From: Chaenocephalus aceratus | Lineage: Eukaryota; Chordata; Actinopteri; Perciformes; Channichthyidae | Reading direction: 5' to 3' | DNA length: 64,000 nucleotides | Assembly (NCBI GenBank): GCA_023974075.1 | Contig: JAMFTG010000572.1 | Location: 43,501-107,500, forward strand | Shown here: positions 61,673 through 64,000 of the stretch, one piece after another | Layout: every line of letters starts with the position of its first letter | Position numbering within the stretch: the first letter of the stretch is position 1 | Translations under genes and position numbers: made by a program | The notes under the pieces: model-generated | Seen by the model: only the letters and a program-made list of their open reading frames with translations | Database searches by the model: none | What the model was told of the DNA's origin: nothing

Positions 61673-62102
61673 GTAAAGGTGGGGTAGGTACGTTTCAGAA
61701 ACCGGCTCGAGTGCACTCAAACTTGAAAGTACGCAGCCGAAAAGAATCCGCCCCTTCCTTCAGACTTCCTCACAGAGCACCTCCTCCAACACACAGGAAC
61801 GAGCATGACGTCAGCTGACTGGTGGAAGTGGCCGCCTGTTGCTGGCGAGTCGTTGAAGTACTGCTGCAACGAGGGCACGCCCAACGAGGGCACGCCCAAC
61901 GAGGGCACGAGATACCGGGCCGGCTAAACGGATTGGTTGTGCTTTTTACAGTATCACGGCTTCCACAGATGATATTTTTTAACAGATTTTGTGTCAAAGC
62001 ACTTCAGATATTCATTGCTATCGGATGTTCAGAGCATTCCATGGAATATCACAACAAGTGTATCTCGAGCCGGTTTCTGAAACGTACCTACCCCACCTTT
62101 AA
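61673..62102. mobile_element. MITE copy 3 (gtaaaggtggggtaggta)
   Basis: Left gtaaaggtggggtaggtacg, then tttcagaaaccggctcgag; right ctcgagccggtttctgaaac, then gtacctaccccacctttaa. Inside is a three-fold acgagggcacgcccaacgag duplication (61868-61908) not seen in copies 1 and 2. Confidence 0.92.
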
Positions 62103-62615
62103 AGTCATATTGCAATAACCTTGCAGCCTGACGTGCTAAAAGCTAAGAGGACACACAAAAGGAGAGTGGGGAGTCTGTGTGGGAAAGAGAGAGAGAAACG
62201 GTACTGTTTGCTTCAATCTAATTGTAATGGCAATTTCCTGTTCCTATGTCCAATATGTTTTTGTCATTACGTCACAGAAGGGCTGAAGAGCGATGCAGAC
62301 GCAGACAGATGAGTTTCCGGTCCTTTGTTGCGGTTCATATTGAGGTTTATTCAGCGTTTACAAACCACGGTTTAATTATACAGTTTAGTTGTTGTGGTGA
62401 GCATCTGCCGGGCTGGTGGAATCGGTATGCTCTCTTCCCTCTGTGTGTCCTCCTCTCCTGCCACCTCTGACCTCTTTGTATACACCCGGTGCAGCTAAAC
62501 CCCGCCACCCAGTGTTCAAAAATAATATTGCACTATACGTATAACTTAAATAAACTGACACACCAACAACACCCATAAAATGGCTCCTACACTAATGTCA
62601 TGTACTCTCTGAAGG
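62103..62615. other. unassigned sequence, GOT1 intron 1 or upstream
   Basis: Moderately GC-rich, with no exon found. It could be part of an LTR, but no termini were seen. Confidence 0.3.
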
Positions 62616-62619
62616 TCAT

Positions 62620-62620
<1 letters not shown>

Positions 62621-62661
<41 letters not shown>
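62621..62661 (+). repeat. (GT)n microsatellite
   Basis: About 20 GT dinucleotides. Confidence 0.95.
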
Positions 62662-62662
<1 letters not shown>

Positions 62663-64000
62663 CATTCTGTATGAGGGCTTGTGCAGTATCAAATATCAGG
62701 CTGGAGAGGAACTATCAAAAGGTCAACCGAGAAGGCTGGTGCTGGATCAGTGGATCAGAACTGACCGCGGTGTGTTCAGGGTCAAAACGGCAGGTGACTA
62801 AAAGACCAGAAACTCTAAAAACAGATGCATCTCAAACCGTCCTTACTTCTCACAAAATAAAAGCCTAACGTATAATGTGTTGACACGAGCGAGTGGTTCT
62901 TGTGAATCGAACCACTCTATTATGTTCAGTTACATCTGAATCAACGAGGGTCCTGCCATGTGTGCCACAGAAAGCCATTGCAAGTAAATATACAACATGG
63001 GTATGGCTTTCTTTATTACCAATTATTTCCGGCCCGGACTGGTTTGATTTGTTTTGGCGACGAGGTACCAACGTGCAGTCCATGGTGCATCGTCAGAGAA
63101 GATGAACTGAGATAACCCTCAGAGGGAAGTCAGAAGTGCTGATGATCAGACCGTGGATACTTTATTCCATATGGAGGTGTGGTTGTTGTAATGTTAAGAA
63201 ACCGCTGACATGTCCAGTGTCAGTTGGAGATATGAAAACAGCATTAAAAGAGATGACATTAAAGACCAACACTTGTTTGATTGTGGTTCAGGAAAGATGC
63301 AGGAGTCCAAGTGATATCATACGAGCTAAAAGCTAAGCAATAAAACCACATTCATCAAAAACACACTTTGAAGCAAAGCATGTTTTATAAAGTAATGTAT
63401 TAAAAGTGCACATGCTTACAGTTGCAGGTTTTCAATAAGATTTGCTTTGTCTTTGAAACTGCAAAAGGTAACTTATCCTACTCTTAACTGACTATTGCTT
63501 CAAATATGTTTTCCTCTAGTCTGGCATTACATAAAGATGACAACATCAACACCAAATTCAAGACATGTTAGCACAATAATAATTAGATAGCTTCAAAGAT
63601 ACATCATAATTTCCCCGATAAATAATATGAAAAAAACAAATAGTTATGAATGAAGATAGCTTCTAGACATTGTGACTGGTGTAACGGACAATGATGCATT
63701 CAGGGACACAAGTAAAACAGTGGAAGTTTAAGTTAGCAAGACTTCACACCATAATAAAACAGGCTCAATTGGCGCAAGTATTTTCTGGTAAACGGTGAAA
63801 GAGCAGTCGCATGACAAGGTTCCTCATTCTCTGAATGTCATGTGTTTCTTTTATTGTCAAACATGAAGCATTTGTGTTCATCTGACAGCTGTCAACGCGA
63901 TTTGTGCTCCAGGTCGTTAGCAGCACTGCTAGCTTGTACCGAAGGTCAAATCAAAGAATTGCTAATGTTTCATAGCATTGTAACATAAGCACTGCACCAA
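62662..64000. other. unassigned sequence to the window edge
   Basis: No GOT1 exon 1, promoter or known repeat is recognised. A ttttggcgacgagg string at 63051-63064 resembles the start of a retroelement primer-binding region, but no flanking LTR was seen. Confidence 0.35.

Noticed and set aside
62860..63110. Primer-binding-site-like string ttttggcgacgagg as the edge of an endogenous LTR retroelement
   Set aside because: No LTR termini, target duplication or gag/pol frame can be seen around it within the window.

Overview
The window is teleost fish genomic DNA (probably a percomorph). The evidence is vertebrate-type split genes with GT-AG introns, Rex3 and L2-like LINE pieces, many hAT and Harbinger-like non-autonomous elements of the kind common in fishes, and very long GT/CA microsatellites. 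Three protein-coding loci can be supported. HOGA1 (minus strand) contributes only its first coding exon at 2607-2835. CNNM1 (plus strand) has 12 recognisable coding exons from 9453 to 38706. GOT1 (minus strand) has its last eight coding exons between 49946 and 60429; its first exon is not seen and probably lies beyond the right edge. CNNM1 and GOT1 lie tail to tail, which is also the arrangement I recall from human 10q24, where HOGA1 lies in the same region.

Layout: 1-2600 is HOGA1 intron 1 with a 1.2 kb inverted-repeat element. 2.6-9.4 kb is the HOGA1-CNNM1 divergent intergenic region, filled by LINE remnants, a solo LTR whose interior has expanded into about 50 copies of a 33-mer, and hAT copies. 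9.45-12.5 kb holds CNNM1 exons 1-3 (signal peptide, extracellular region, DUF21 membrane domain, first part of the CBS pair). 12.5-24.6 kb is a 12 kb intron with a 57-mer minisatellite carrying two hAT insertions, a 12-mer array and several MITEs. 24.6-38.7 kb holds exons 4-12 (end of the CBS pair, cNMP-binding-like domain, C-terminal tail), again separated by arrays and hATs. 38.7-49 kb is the 3' intergenic space with a 72-mer array, MITEs, a Rex3 fragment and an L2-like LINE. 49-60.4 kb is GOT1. 60.4-64 kb is upstream intron sequence with a 37-mer array.

Functionally the three genes are independent: a mitochondrial aldolase, a CNNM-family membrane protein linked to divalent-metal handling, and cytosolic aspartate aminotransferase. 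GOT1 reads cleanly through all eight exons. CNNM1 does not: several exons need single-base homopolymer corrections, which look more like consensus errors than gene death.

The most interesting signals are structural. Tandem arrays repeatedly appear to have grown inside transposable elements: the 57-mer at two CNNM1 introns in opposite orientation, the 72-mer at two loci, the 33-mer in a solo LTR, and a 30-mer inside a hAT. The two inverted 57-mer arrays bracket CNNM1 exons 4-10 and could pair in the pre-mRNA. Microsatellites press directly against many CNNM1 splice sites. I found no convincing CRISPR array, tRNA or rRNA.
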